Of a stretch of 64,000 nt of DNA, positions 24,234 through 34,203 are shown in pieces. The notes beneath the pieces were generated by a model. That model did no database searches. It saw nothing but the letters and a program-made list of their open reading frames with translations, and was not told the origin of the DNA. The DNA is from BCD1 sp965230565 (GTDB lineage: Bacteria > Bacteroidota > Bacteroidia > Chitinophagales > Saprospiraceae). The DNA lies in assembly GCA_965230565.1 (NCBI GenBank), contig CBDDLH010000003.1, forward strand, positions 62,001-126,000, written 5' to 3'. Made by a program: the position numbers and the translations under genes. Positions within the stretch are counted from its first letter, which is position 1, and the number at the start of each line of letters is the position of its first letter.

Positions 24234-26194
24234 GGCATCTTTTTACATTATTACTTCTTGCTCTGATTAGCAACGGTGTTTTTGCTCAGCAGCACATTGA
24301 ATTTCACATAGGTGGCTCTATAGATAGTTACCAGATATACGAATCAGACAGTCTGTATTTCAATGATGATTATACTATCTTATACTTTTTCAATGATGGG
24401 AATATCATCGAAAATATAGTTGCAGATGTAGATAGCATCACTTTTTCAAGTCCTCAGAATACTGAAGTACATATAGAATACCTTGACTCCAGTGTTGCAA
24501 TTGACAACCCGCTTGCAGGTAGTGGAGTTGAAATCGAAGTAGACGGAGCCAATGTCACCGTCATTTCTACGAGTGAGACCGAAGAGATAAATTACATCTG
24601 TACGGGTAGTACTGCCAATGGGAACCTGAAAATTTATTCTGAGCAAAAGTTCAACCTTTTACTCAATGGTGTCGATATTACCAATCCTGTCGGGCCGGCC
24701 ATAAATATCCAATCAAAGAAAAGAGCATTCATCAACCTATTACCAGGTACGCAGAATATGCTATCTGACGGACCTGTGTATGATGCCCCTCCAATCGTGG
24801 AAGAAGACCAAAAAGCAGCCCTTTTCAGTGAAGGTAAGCTTAAGTTTATCGGTAGTGGAAGTCTCACGGTAAATGGCTTTGGAGAAGACCAGCATGCTAT
24901 CCGTTCAGATAAGGAACTCACCATATTCGAAGGTGATATAAGCGTTACCTCCAGTGCTAAAGACGGAGTTCATGCCGATGGCTTTGTCATGGAAGGAGGA
25001 AGCCTGGAAGTGTCATCGGCAGCTGACGGGATCGATGGTGACGACGGAGAGATAGAGATCAACTGTGGTAATATTATCATCCATAGCACAACAGATGATG
25101 TTAAGGGAATAAGCTGCTCCGGTATGCTAACCATCAATGGCGGAGATATTTTCCTGAACATATCAGGGGATAGATCCAAAGGTCTGAAGTGTGATACGCT
25201 TATGACACTAAATGGCGGTTTGATTCATGGAACAGCTGAAGGAGGTGCAGTCCTTGAAGAGGATGCCCTTGGTTTCTCTCCGTCCTATTGTACACTGATA
25301 AAAGCTGAACAAGACCTTCTGATCAATGGGATCACTATAGATTTTGAAACCACAGGAGAGGCATCCAGGGGCATTTCATGTGACGGTAATGCTACTATTC
25401 TGAATGGTTCGATATCCATAGTGTCAAGTGGCGATGGGGATACGTATACAAATGCTCTTGATGAGGATGATGCCTATCACGGCACTTGTCTGAAAGTGGA
25501 TGGAGATTTGATCATCAATGGGGGAGAAATATCTCTGTCGAATTCCGGAAGTGGGGGAAGGGGCATCTCCGTGGACGGAACTATCATCTATGGAGATGGT
25601 TCCTCTCAACCTGAATTGAACATAACTACCACCGGAGAGCGTATTACGATCACTGCAGGCGGTGGTGGTGGCCCAGGTGGTGGTGGCGGTCCGGGCGGAG
25701 GTGGCCCAGGTGGTGGAAATAACGGAGATTATGATGAATCCAAGGCCATGAAAGCCGATGGCTCCATAACGATAAACAGTGGAACAATAGAAATCGCATC
25801 GGCTGATGATGCCATTAAATCCAGAGAATCTATCACTTTCAACAATGGCACCTTAGAGGTTGCCAACTCCATAGAAGGTCTTGAAGCTCCCTTTATTACA
25901 ATAAATGAAGGGACTATCGAAATCAACGCGACAGATGATGGCATAAACTCTACCCAAGGTGAAGAAGTATTCAATAATGATGGAAGTCTGACAACCATAA
26001 ACGGAGGTGAAGTAACGGTGAATATGTCTGGAAATGATGTCGATGCGATAGATTCCAATGGCAACATCATCATAGTTGGCGGGACAGTTTACCTGAATTT
26101 TCCGACCCAGGGCCCTTCTTCCGGTCTGGATGCAAATGGTTCAATTACCATAGGCCCCGATGCGACAGTTTTCGAGAATGGGGTGGAATTGTAA
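24230..26194 (+). CDS. Secreted beta-helix carbohydrate-binding protein (DUF4353/Cthe_2159-like)
   Basis: A 654-aa protein with a signal peptide (residues 1-19, ending VFAQ), a 'DVDSITF' segment at about 70-77, and a long region of short repeats such as KDGVHADGFVMEGGSLEVSS, DGIDGDDGEIEINCG, DDVKGISCSGMLTINGGD and DDAIKSRESITFNNGTLEV. These match the right-handed beta-helix of the Cthe_2159 family, which binds acidic polysaccharide and calcium; the many Asp residues at the turns fit that. A Gly-Pro-rich loop (about residues 476-497) interrupts the helix. No sorting domain is visible at its C-terminus, unlike its coupled partner. Confidence 0.82.
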   Translation: MRHLFTLLLLALISNGVFAQQHIEFHIGGSIDSYQIYESDSLYFNDDYTILYFFNDGNIIENIVADVDSITFSSPQNTEVHIEYLDSSVAIDNPLAGSGVEIEVDGANVTVISTSETEEINYICTGSTANGNLKIYSEQKFNLLLNGVDITNPVGPAINIQSKKRAFINLLPGTQNMLSDGPVYDAPPIVEEDQKAALFSEGKLKFIGSGSLTVNGFGEDQHAIRSDKELTIFEGDISVTSSAKDGVHADGFVMEGGSLEVSSAADGIDGDDGEIEINCGNIIIHSTTDDVKGISCSGMLTINGGDIFLNISGDRSKGLKCDTLMTLNGGLIHGTAEGGAVLEEDALGFSPSYCTLIKAEQDLLINGITIDFETTGEASRGISCDGNATILNGSISIVSSGDGDTYTNALDEDDAYHGTCLKVDGDLIINGGEISLSNSGSGGRGISVDGTIIYGDGSSQPELNITTTGERITITAGGGGGPGGGGGPGGGGPGGGNNGDYDESKAMKADGSITINSGTIEIASADDAIKSRESITFNNGTLEVANSIEGLEAPFITINEGTIEINATDDGINSTQGEEVFNNDGSLTTINGGEVTVNMSGNDVDAIDSNGNIIIVGGTVYLNFPTQGPSSGLDANGSITIGPDATVFENGVEL

Positions 26195-26393
26195 AGTACA
26201 AGGGATTATATCTTGCTGCCCTGAGTTTTTTAATCTGTTTTCCAGATCACGATACGGGCTCTGAACAGGAGATCCCAAGTAATCATTTTTCTTTTTAGAG
26301 TTGCATCTGTGAATTTTGTCAGGTAATTTTAGGAGCATTTAATGCGTGGTGGTTTTTACCCGTGCTGCCTTCAGTGTGCATTAACAAGTAAAA

Positions 26394-27290
26394 ATGAAAC
26401 ATTTCGACAACATACAAAATCTAAGTGAATACTATGGCTTCAATTTGAAACACCCATTGATTGACGTTAGAAAATATGAAGATGTTAAAAGCAAGCGAAT
26501 TATAAAGAAAGAGCCCATTAGTTTTGAATTTTATACTATTTCCTTTGTGAGGAATTTCAATGGTTTTATTCAAATAGGAAACACCAAATTTGAAGGAGAT
26601 AATGGTGTTTTACATTTCATAGAACCTAATCAACTATATACTTGTAATTCTACTAATCTTTGGGAAGGCTATCAGGTACTTATTCATTCAAATATTTTTA
26701 AAGAACATTTTTCACACAAAGAGATAAATGCATACGATTTCTTTTCCTATGAAGTAAACGAATCCTTACTGCTAACAGAGCAGGAAAAGAAATTGGTAGA
26801 AAACCTATTGGAAATGTCCTGGAATGAATTTCATAATCACAAAGATTCCTTTTCGATACCAATAATATTATCTTATTTAAGTACATTATTGAACTTGGCA
26901 GAAAGGTTTTATGCTAGACAGTTTGACAGTCGAAAAACGTTACATAATAAGATTTTAATAGAATTTTACGAATTGCTCAAAAGGTACTATCTCAATCCAA
27001 TGGAAAATGGGATTCAACAGCCCTCAGTTTCTCATTTTGCCAAAAAACTAAACGTTACGCCAAATTATTTAAGCGATACCATAAAGCATTATTCGGAGAA
27101 ATCCGCCCTTCAGGTAATTCAGGATTTCGTAATCGAAGAAGCAAAAAGACAGCTTTCCAATTCTACGTATACTATTTCTGAAATCTCATACAAACTTGGG
27201 TTTGAATACCCCAATTATTTTTCAAGATTGTTTAAACGAAAAACAAAGACCTCTCCTTCCGAATATCGCAAATCAGTAAAAAGTATCTGA
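26394..27290 (+). CDS. AraC-family transcriptional regulator
   Basis: A 298-aa regulator. The N-terminal half (about 1-165) is a cupin-like sensor; the C-terminal 100 residues hold two helix-turn-helix motifs, VSHFAKKLNVTPNYLSDTIK and ISEISYKLGFEYPNYFSRLFKRKTKTSPSEYR, the second being the AraC signature. Members activate nearby genes on binding a small molecule. The likely target is the SMP-30-like gene 90 bp downstream in the same direction. The 26195-26393 spacer shows nothing recognisable. Confidence 0.9.
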   Translation: MKHFDNIQNLSEYYGFNLKHPLIDVRKYEDVKSKRIIKKEPISFEFYTISFVRNFNGFIQIGNTKFEGDNGVLHFIEPNQLYTCNSTNLWEGYQVLIHSNIFKEHFSHKEINAYDFFSYEVNESLLLTEQEKKLVENLLEMSWNEFHNHKDSFSIPIILSYLSTLLNLAERFYARQFDSRKTLHNKILIEFYELLKRYYLNPMENGIQQPSVSHFAKKLNVTPNYLSDTIKHYSEKSALQVIQDFVIEEAKRQLSNSTYTISEISYKLGFEYPNYFSRLFKRKTKTSPSEYRKSVKSI

Positions 27291-27380
27291 ATTGCCTTGT
27301 TTTGTATCCATTTAAATTTTCCTCTCTTTCGAATTTTGCCCCGTCAATATTGACATTGGACTAAATATCGAATTTTGAAA

Positions 27381-28409
27381 ATGAAGAATTTAATAATTGT
27401 GACGTTGACCTTGTTAGCGATGGTGACTTCATGCAATACAGCAACTACCAAAAAAAATACTGCCGATGGCAAATCAACTACAACAATTGAGGCTGTTAAA
27501 GCTCTATTTCCCGATGCCATTGAAATTGAAAATATAGCTCAAAATCCTGAAGGAATTGAGTTTGATAAAAACGACAATACATTCCTTTTGAGTTCTTTGA
27601 ATGCAACGCCCATTCTCAAAGTAAATCTTGATGGAACCTATAAACCTTTTACAAGTGGTGAGCCATTCCCGATGTCAACGGCGGGGCTTCAAGTGGACTA
27701 TAAGCGAAATAGGCTATTAGCAACCGCTTTTAATGGTACAGAATTGATGGATAATGACCCAACGACCAAAGGTGTAGCACATTTGAGAATTTACAACCTT
27801 AAAACTGGCGTCTTGGAAAAAGACATTAACCTGTCTTCATTGATACCTGAAGCCAATGCCTATTTTGCCAATGATGTTGCCATTGATGATGATGGAAACG
27901 CCTATGTGACAGATTGGTATGCAGGCGTTGTATATAAAGTTGATGTGGAAGGAAACCCAATTGTTTTAGCAGAAAATGAAACGGGAATTAAAAGCGGTTT
28001 CAATGGCATAGATTTTCACCCTGATGGTTACTTATTGGTTTCATTAGTTAGCGTAAACGATAAAGGTCTTTATACAGACTATGGCTTGGTTAAAATTCCA
28101 ATTGAAAATCCAAAATCGGCTAAAGTGGTGAACTTTTCAAACGATGGATTTACGGGATTTGATGGTATGATTCTGGCTAAGAGTGGACATGTAGTTGGTG
28201 TCACAAATAGCGGTACTATGCCTGGAGGAAATACATTAATTGAAATATCAAGTCAGGATAATTGGGAATCAGCAAAAGTTATCAACTCTAAAACTATAAC
28301 TGCAAGTACTACCATAGCGATTACACCTGATGACGAGAACTATGTTATCAATCAAGATTTTACCAACCGAACTCCTGAAAATTGGAAAATAGAACGAATC
28401 AAATTTTAA
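27381..28409 (+). CDS. SMP-30/gluconolactonase-like lipoprotein
   Basis: A 342-aa lipoprotein of the SMP-30/strictosidine-synthase-like six-bladed propeller group. Seen: a signal peptide with lipobox (MVTSCNTAT), then blade motifs NPEGIEFDKNDNTFLLSS, ANDVAIDDDGNAYVTDW and GFNGIDFHPDGYLLVS. Such proteins hydrolyse lactones or act on small substrates in the periplasm. The metal ligands are not assigned. I use the ATG at 27381; a TTG two codons upstream is in frame. Probably controlled by the AraC regulator next to it; a strong terminator follows. Confidence 0.8.
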   Translation: MKNLIIVTLTLLAMVTSCNTATTKKNTADGKSTTTIEAVKALFPDAIEIENIAQNPEGIEFDKNDNTFLLSSLNATPILKVNLDGTYKPFTSGEPFPMSTAGLQVDYKRNRLLATAFNGTELMDNDPTTKGVAHLRIYNLKTGVLEKDINLSSLIPEANAYFANDVAIDDDGNAYVTDWYAGVVYKVDVEGNPIVLAENETGIKSGFNGIDFHPDGYLLVSLVSVNDKGLYTDYGLVKIPIENPKSAKVVNFSNDGFTGFDGMILAKSGHVVGVTNSGTMPGGNTLIEISSQDNWESAKVINSKTITASTTIAITPDDENYVINQDFTNRTPENWKIERIKF

Positions 28410-28437
28410 GGATATTTTAAAAAATAAAGAACTATCG

Positions 28438-28472
28438 AACTCGAAAGGAGAATGAAACCTTTCGAGTTTTTT
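28438..28472 (+). terminator. Rho-independent terminator
   Basis: Perfect 11-bp arms AACTCGAAAGG (28438-28448) and CCTTTCGAGTT (28458-28468) run into a T tract. The hairpin ends the SMP-30-like gene. Confidence 0.85.
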
Positions 28473-28508
28473 CATTTTTTCAGATACTTATATGGTGAGG
28501 TTGAGTAA

Positions 28509-31145
28509 TTACTTCGCCCGATTAATTTCCTCAATCAAATTAGCCACCAGCGCCGTCCAGCCCGTCTGGTGGGAGGCGCCAACTCCGCGGCCGTTATTGC
28601 CATCAAAATATTCGTAAAACAGGATGAGATCTTTAAAATGTTCGTCTGCATATTGCTGTTGATGCAGTGCGTTAACCGGTCTGTTACCATCCTGATCCTT
28701 TTCAAAAATGGCAATAAGCCGCTCGCTTATCTCAAATCCTATTTCCTTCATGTTCAGGTAATTATCGCTTCCTGACGGGAATGGATATTTAAGGTCATCT
28801 TCAAAGTGGTTGTGATATTCCTTGAAAGTGCTGATAAACAAATAGTTCATTGGCAGCCAGATCGGTCCACGCCAGTTAGAGTTGCCTCCGAAAAGATTTG
28901 TTTGAGATTCGGCCGGTTCATAACCGATACTATAGGTTTTACCATCAATTTCAATAGCATAGGGGTTTTGATGCATCTTGGACAAAGAGCGAATACCGTG
29001 TTTTCCCAAAAACTCCGATTCGCTTAAGATCGTATTCATCAAAATATTCAGGCGCTTTCTAGGCACAAGAGAAAGTAAAACATCTTTATCTTCGGAATAT
29101 TCTTCGATCACCTGATACTTGGCATTATCCATCCGGTATTTTCGAAACCATTCCATACTTCTGCGGAAATTGGGCAGCCTGTCCAAAGTTGTCTTTCTGA
29201 TGTTGAGCACAGCTGCCAGAGACAACAGGCCTGAAATGGATCGAACCTTAATAGGTATATGCCGCCCACCCGGTAAGATCAGCGTATCATAGAAAAACCC
29301 TTCCTGCTCATCCCAGGAACCCGGTTCATCTTCTCTTAGTTTATTCAATGCTTCTGCTATAAAGACAAAATGTCCAAAATATTTGATGGCCATGTCTTCA
29401 AAAGTATCATCCTCCAAGGATATTTTCAAGGCCATTTCCAACATGTTCAGACAATATAGCGCCATCCATGAAGTGCCGTCCACCTGCTCCAAAGTTCCGC
29501 CTCCCGGAACGGCGTTACTCCTGTCAAACACTCCAATATTATCCAAACCTAAAAATCCTCCTTCAAAAATATTTTTGTTGGATGAATCTACCCGGTTGAC
29601 CCACCAGGTAAAGTTAAGCGCCAGTTTGTTGAACATCCGTTTCAGGAAATTAAGATCTCCCTTTCCGGTAGCCCGTTGTTCTATCTGGTAGATCTGAATG
29701 GCCGCCCATGCCTGAACGGGCGGATTTACATCACTGAAATTCCATTCGTATGCTGGTATCTGGCCATTGGGTGCCATAAACCACTCTTTGGTAAACAGCA
29801 ATAATTGATGTTTGGCGAAATCAGGGTCGACCATGGCAAACGTAACACAATGAAAGGCCGAATCCCATGCGGCAAACCAGGGATATTCCCAGGTATCTGG
29901 CATGGAAAGGATGTCGTGGGTACGTAAGGTTTTCCATTGGCTGTTTCGATTATGGTTTCGTTTCGGGGGTTGTGTCACGTTGGAATCCCCCTTTAACCAT
30001 TTCTCCACATCGTAATTGTAGTATTGCTTGGTCCAAAGCAATCCGGCAAAGGCCTGTTTTTGTATCTCTCGTTGTGTTTCGGTAGATTTTTTGGTTACCT
30101 CATTATAAAATTCCTCTAATTCCTTTTTCCTGTCAATAAAAACAGCGTCAAAATTTTCATCAAAAGGTGCAGAAAGGGGTGCCTTGGTTAGTCTTAATTT
30201 AATGACTTTTGTCTCCCCGGCATTGAGGTCTAGCTCATAGAGTGGAGCAAATTTGGTTCCCGCCTCCTTTTTCCCGGCAAGGGAGTAATCATTATGGATA
30301 ACAGCATGGTGAAAAAGGTCTTTTTTGTATGGATGGTCATTTTTATCCCCAAAGATCTTTTCACGATTCGTTTCGTTTTCGGTAAACAAAAGTTTGGATG
30401 GTTTTTCAAAATACAGATTGTAATCCCCTACAAACCGATGTTTTATGGAAACACAGGACTCCTCTCCTCCCTTACCCTTTTCGATAATCGGTTTTCCTTT
30501 AATGCCCCGATAACTCCATAAATTGCGCATCCATAAGGTTGGCAGCAGATAAACGGGAGCCGTTTTGGGTCCTCTGTTGCTGATCGAAATTTTTATCAAT
30601 AAGTCCTCTTCCTCAACCTTGGCATATTCCGTAAAAACGTCAAAGTATTCATTGTTGTCAAAAATACCCGTATCGAGCAATTCATATTCCAGTTCATGTT
30701 TCCCTCTCTTTCTGTTTTCCTCCACTAGTTTCGCATAAGGAAATTCATTCTGGGGGTATTTGTACAAGTGTTTCATGTACGAATGCGAAGGAGTGTTCTC
30801 CAGATAGTAATACAGTTCCTTTACATCTTCGCCATGATTACCCTTTGGCCCGGAAAGTCCGAACAAACGCTCTTTTAAAATAGGATCTTTTCCGTTCCAA
30901 AGCGTTACCCCAAAACAGACATTACAATATCGATCAGAGATACCCGCTATACCATCCTCGCCCCAGCGATAGGCTCTGCTTCTCGATTGGTCGTGAGGAA
31001 AATAAATCCATGCATCCCCGTTAGCACTATAATCCTCCCGTACCGTACCCCATTGCCGCTCGCTCAAATAGGGTCCCCATTTGAGCCAGTCTTTTTGTCT
31101 GGAATAATATTCCTTAAGTCTCTCCCTTTCTTTTGTTTCCCGCAT
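28509..31145 (-). CDS. Glycoside hydrolase of the GH63/MGH1 type
   Basis: An 878-aa cytoplasmic-looking enzyme (no signal peptide) of the (alpha/alpha)6-barrel GH63/MGH1 group, which includes mannosyl-oligosaccharide glucosidases and bacterial mannosylglycerate or glucosylglycerate hydrolases. Seen: LSERQWGTVREDYS near the N-terminus, the WEYPWFAAWDSAFHCV block (residues about 420-440), QIPAYEWNFSDVNPPVQAWA (about 465-485) and NWRGPIWLPMNYL (about 765-780). Catalytic acids are likely among the Asp/Glu of these blocks. The substrate is not clear; long N-terminal domains and the absence of a signal suggest an intracellular oligosaccharide or glucosyl compound. Confidence 0.82.
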   Translation of the reverse strand: MRETKERERLKEYYSRQKDWLKWGPYLSERQWGTVREDYSANGDAWIYFPHDQSRSRAYRWGEDGIAGISDRYCNVCFGVTLWNGKDPILKERLFGLSGPKGNHGEDVKELYYYLENTPSHSYMKHLYKYPQNEFPYAKLVEENRKRGKHELEYELLDTGIFDNNEYFDVFTEYAKVEEEDLLIKISISNRGPKTAPVYLLPTLWMRNLWSYRGIKGKPIIEKGKGGEESCVSIKHRFVGDYNLYFEKPSKLLFTENETNREKIFGDKNDHPYKKDLFHHAVIHNDYSLAGKKEAGTKFAPLYELDLNAGETKVIKLRLTKAPLSAPFDENFDAVFIDRKKELEEFYNEVTKKSTETQREIQKQAFAGLLWTKQYYNYDVEKWLKGDSNVTQPPKRNHNRNSQWKTLRTHDILSMPDTWEYPWFAAWDSAFHCVTFAMVDPDFAKHQLLLFTKEWFMAPNGQIPAYEWNFSDVNPPVQAWAAIQIYQIEQRATGKGDLNFLKRMFNKLALNFTWWVNRVDSSNKNIFEGGFLGLDNIGVFDRSNAVPGGGTLEQVDGTSWMALYCLNMLEMALKISLEDDTFEDMAIKYFGHFVFIAEALNKLREDEPGSWDEQEGFFYDTLILPGGRHIPIKVRSISGLLSLAAVLNIRKTTLDRLPNFRRSMEWFRKYRMDNAKYQVIEEYSEDKDVLLSLVPRKRLNILMNTILSESEFLGKHGIRSLSKMHQNPYAIEIDGKTYSIGYEPAESQTNLFGGNSNWRGPIWLPMNYLFISTFKEYHNHFEDDLKYPFPSGSDNYLNMKEIGFEISERLIAIFEKDQDGNRPVNALHQQQYADEHFKDLILFYEYFDGNNGRGVGASHQTGWTALVANLIEEINRAK

Positions 31146-31260
31146 ACCAACAAACTAAATAGTACCAAAATTTTAAAACTACAAAGATGCCAAAATTCCT
31201 CGATCAATGGGGAAATTATTTTTAGTAGCGGATAGCAAGATTTATGACGAAGACTCTAGA

Positions 31261-31338
31261 AGGTTGGAGAATTGGGTCGTCAAAAACAATAAACTTGCGG
31301 ATTGCTTGTCTTAATGGAGGGAAATGGGTTATTTTTAT
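31261..31338. repeat. Dispersed 77-bp repeat, copy B
   Basis: Similar to 23464-23540 in the same orientation (AGGTTGGAG at one end, GGGTTATTTTTAT at the other). Here it lies 43 bp before the start of the propeller lipoprotein gene. Confidence 0.5.
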
Positions 31339-31380
31339 ACGTATATAGTATAAGTTCTATGTCTCCAAAACGAATAAACA

Positions 31381-32451
31381 TTGAAAATTATATTCAGAAA
31401 TACCGCATTATTGATTTTGGTTTCAATATTTATTTCTTGTAATGAACAAGTTAAAAACGAGAAGCAATCGATAACAAACAGGAAAGTTTCAGTAGTTGAT
31501 AAAATCACTGTTCCTAAAAATGGATTTTCAAATGGTTATGTCGACAAAGACGGTACACTTTGGTTTAGCAGCAATGGTGGTGGAGTATATCATTACAACG
31601 GTACTACAATTAAACACTATACAGAAAAGGATGGATTGAGCAGTAATCAAGTCTTCTCAATAACTTCAGACCAAAATGACAATCTTTGGTTCGGAACGCA
31701 AAATGGTCTAGTCAAATACAATAGAGCACAATTTGAACACATACCTCTTCCTTTCCAAGACACCACAAGTGCCTGGCTTGATCAAGTGTACCCAATAATA
31801 AATCCAAATGCAGTCCATTCCTTAGCGACAGATAATGACAATAATTTATGGATAGGAACTGCAGGTGGTGGAGCATACAAGTATGATGGGGAAAACTTCA
31901 AATCCTATTTAACAGAAATAGGTAGAAAACAGGAAGATAGTTTATATCACAATTGGATTCCATTTATACGAAAAGATAACAGGGGAGATATGTGGTTTGC
32001 TTCCATGACTTACGGTGGAGTTAACCGATTTGATGGAACTAAATTCACCCAATTTTTACTAAATGACGGATTGAGTGATAACCAAGTACGAACAATTTAT
32101 TGTGACATATCGGGAAAAATATGGTTTGGATTTAACGGAAATAGAAACAGCGGTTTGACCGTTTATGACGGAAAAATATTCAAAACCTATTCTATTGAGG
32201 ATGGACTTTGCAATAAACGAGTTCGTGCAATATTTGAGGACAAAGAAGGAAAAATTTGGCTTGGTGCAGGACTAGGGAATTTATGTATTTTTGATGGCCA
32301 AATGTTTTCTGAGTTTAACTACAATGGACAGACTTTTTCAGATGTGCTATTCATTTTCGGTGATTTGGAAGACAACATTTGGTTTGGAGGAAAAAACGGA
32401 ATTTGGAAATATGATGGACAAACTATAAATGAATTAACAACGAACGAATAA
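31381..32451 (+). CDS. Two-component-regulator-type propeller lipoprotein
   Basis: A 356-aa lipoprotein (signal peptide with SIFISCNEQ lipobox) built from repeats of the Reg_prop type: GTLWFSSNGGGVYHYNG, DNLWFGTQNGLVKYN, NNLWIGTAGGGAYKYDG, GDMWFASMTYGGVNRFDG, GKIWFGFNGNR, GKIWLGAGLGN and DNIWFGGKNGIWKYDG. Seven blades are usual for half of the sensor of a hybrid two-component system, but no kinase or regulator part is attached. It may bind polysaccharide at the cell surface. The start is a TTG codon, accepted because the signal peptide begins there. The next gene follows after 4 bp. Confidence 0.8.
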   Translation: MKIIFRNTALLILVSIFISCNEQVKNEKQSITNRKVSVVDKITVPKNGFSNGYVDKDGTLWFSSNGGGVYHYNGTTIKHYTEKDGLSSNQVFSITSDQNDNLWFGTQNGLVKYNRAQFEHIPLPFQDTTSAWLDQVYPIINPNAVHSLATDNDNNLWIGTAGGGAYKYDGENFKSYLTEIGRKQEDSLYHNWIPFIRKDNRGDMWFASMTYGGVNRFDGTKFTQFLLNDGLSDNQVRTIYCDISGKIWFGFNGNRNSGLTVYDGKIFKTYSIEDGLCNKRVRAIFEDKEGKIWLGAGLGNLCIFDGQMFSEFNYNGQTFSDVLFIFGDLEDNIWFGGKNGIWKYDGQTINELTTNE

Positions 32452-32455
32452 TAAA

Positions 32456-33046
32456 ATGGCTACAACCAACAATGTATATAAAATCATAATTCTCTCATGC
32501 TCACTGGTCATTGGATTAATCTCCTGTGAAAATTCTGAAAAGCAAATTGACCAATTGGCCATTGCTAAAAATTACTACAAAGCCCTTGACAATTCTGATG
32601 ATTCCGGAATAACACATTTGCTGACCGACAGTCTTTTGACAAAAGAAACCGAATATGACTATGAACAGACCTTTACGCTGAAGGAATATGTTGAATGGCT
32701 GAAATGGGATGCAGCATTTGATCCTAATTACGAAATTCTTGAAATTGCCCGGGAGGGTGAAACTGTCAAAGCGAAGATTTCAAAAATCGATAAAAGAATA
32801 TCGTTTCTGCACGAAGCACCCATTGTTACCAACCAGGTTATTCGATTCGAAAATGACAAAATAATCAGCATTGAAACGACCCAATACGTAGTTTTTAATG
32901 ATTCCTTATTCATAAAAAACAGAGATGACCTCGTAAGCTGGGTCGATGAAAACCACCCGGAACTGAATGGATTTTTATACGACCAAACGGAGGCTGGCGG
33001 AATGAAATATCTAAAAGCCATCGAACTGTATCAAAGTAAAAAATAA
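32456..33046 (+). CDS. Lipoprotein, NTF2/SnoaL-like
   Basis: A 196-aa lipoprotein (signal peptide with GLISCEN lipobox). The mature part begins AIAKNYYKALDNSDDSGITHLLTDSL and continues with alternating strands, as in the NTF2/SnoaL-like cone fold. No catalytic residues can be assigned. It starts 4 bp after the propeller lipoprotein and is probably cotranscribed, but I do not know a shared function. Confidence 0.6.
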   Translation: MATTNNVYKIIILSCSLVIGLISCENSEKQIDQLAIAKNYYKALDNSDDSGITHLLTDSLLTKETEYDYEQTFTLKEYVEWLKWDAAFDPNYEILEIAREGETVKAKISKIDKRISFLHEAPIVTNQVIRFENDKIISIETTQYVVFNDSLFIKNRDDLVSWVDENHPELNGFLYDQTEAGGMKYLKAIELYQSKK

Positions 33047-33159
33047 CGCATTAAGACGCGTCAACCACTTCACCGTCTTGTTCAACTACCAATAATCAAC
33101 ACAAATGAAAAACACCAATTGGAAAAAACTGGGTTTTGAATTATTCAAAATGAATAAAA

Positions 33160-33435
33160 ATGAAAAATTTAATAACAAATAGAAATTTGACCATTGTAAA
33201 TTTTGTAATTGTATCGTACTTCATTCTGATTTGGTTAATTAACTTCTACAAAATAGATTTGTCCTTAATCGGAGTTTTTAGAGAAATGTTGACAACACCA
33301 TTTCTTATTGCTCAAATAGTTTTTTTGGTAATTGGCATAAATCATTTAATTAAAAATAAAAGAAATTTTCTAACGACGATTAGTGTTTTAGCGTTAGCAA
33401 TCTGTGCAATTCTTACCATTGGTAGTTTCTTTTAA
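33160..33435 (+). CDS. Small membrane protein, uncharacterised
   Basis: 91 aa with three hydrophobic segments (about 10-30, 46-62 and 70-90) and a short basic loop (HLIKNKRN). I do not recognise a family. The A-rich leader and the low GC of the segment resemble its neighbours. It is a plausible gene but could be misannotated. Confidence 0.5.
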   Translation: MKNLITNRNLTIVNFVIVSYFILIWLINFYKIDLSLIGVFREMLTTPFLIAQIVFLVIGINHLIKNKRNFLTTISVLALAICAILTIGSFF

Positions 33436-33550
33436 AACGAAAGAAAAAAAGCGCAGAACAAAAATCAAATCGAATTCAGCATTTAGCATACAATAGAATC
33501 AATCACTCCAATTGAATTGATAGGCATTACGAAAAAATGACTGATAATAA

Positions 33551-34138
33551 ATGAACACACAAAAAATATTAATAACATCTGGGATAATAATAGTAATAGC
33601 TATTGCATGCCTCTATGCTTATCTTAACGCACTTGGTGCTTCCTGGGCGCTTAACAAGCCTGACAAAAGGCCTTTTTTTATAACTACTCAACAAATAGTT
33701 GTTAAAAATATTCCGCTACCGGAAGGGACGAAAATTATATATAAAAAAAGATACTTCTGGGAAAAACATGAGCAAAAAGATCCACTCAATGAGAAGGATA
33801 TTACAGCAATTTCTTTTAGGGAAGGAACAACCATAAACTGGGGAGGAGTGCCCATTACATCCATTGTCAGGTTTTATAATTCAGAAATGAAAGGTTTTAG
33901 TGTTTATGCTGATTTCCAAAAACTCAATAAAAAAACGCGATTTGCTGATCTTTGGGAAAGTTGTAATGATAATTTGGGAATAACTGTTGAGGATACAGAA
34001 GATTGGTCATTTAACAAAAAAAACATTTTGAACGTTGAATCTTGTGGGGTGAATTACCAAAGGCATTTTAAGGAAGATGAAAATCAACAAAGGTTTCTGG
34101 ATGATTTGTACAATGAATTGAAAACAATTAATGATTAA
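33551..34138 (+). CDS. Membrane-anchored protein, uncharacterised
   Basis: 195 aa: an N-terminal transmembrane anchor (residues 6-27) and a soluble part without a motif I recognise (charged, with WEKHEQKD and WESCNDNLGI). Two Cys residues (in WESCND and VESCGV) might form a disulfide outside the cytoplasm. No obvious partner. Confidence 0.6.
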   Translation: MNTQKILITSGIIIVIAIACLYAYLNALGASWALNKPDKRPFFITTQQIVVKNIPLPEGTKIIYKKRYFWEKHEQKDPLNEKDITAISFREGTTINWGGVPITSIVRFYNSEMKGFSVYADFQKLNKKTRFADLWESCNDNLGITVEDTEDWSFNKKNILNVESCGVNYQRHFKEDENQQRFLDDLYNELKTIND

Positions 34139-34203
34139 CAAATTATAAATGCTGACAGGCAGCAAAGTATAAGCTGCTATAGTCCATAAATCAAACTACA
34201 GAA

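Noticed and set aside
33105..33182. 25-aa open frame beginning MKNTNWKKLGFELF
   Set aside because: It could be a remnant of a longer membrane protein or a leader peptide, but it is too short and overlaps the next gene's start.
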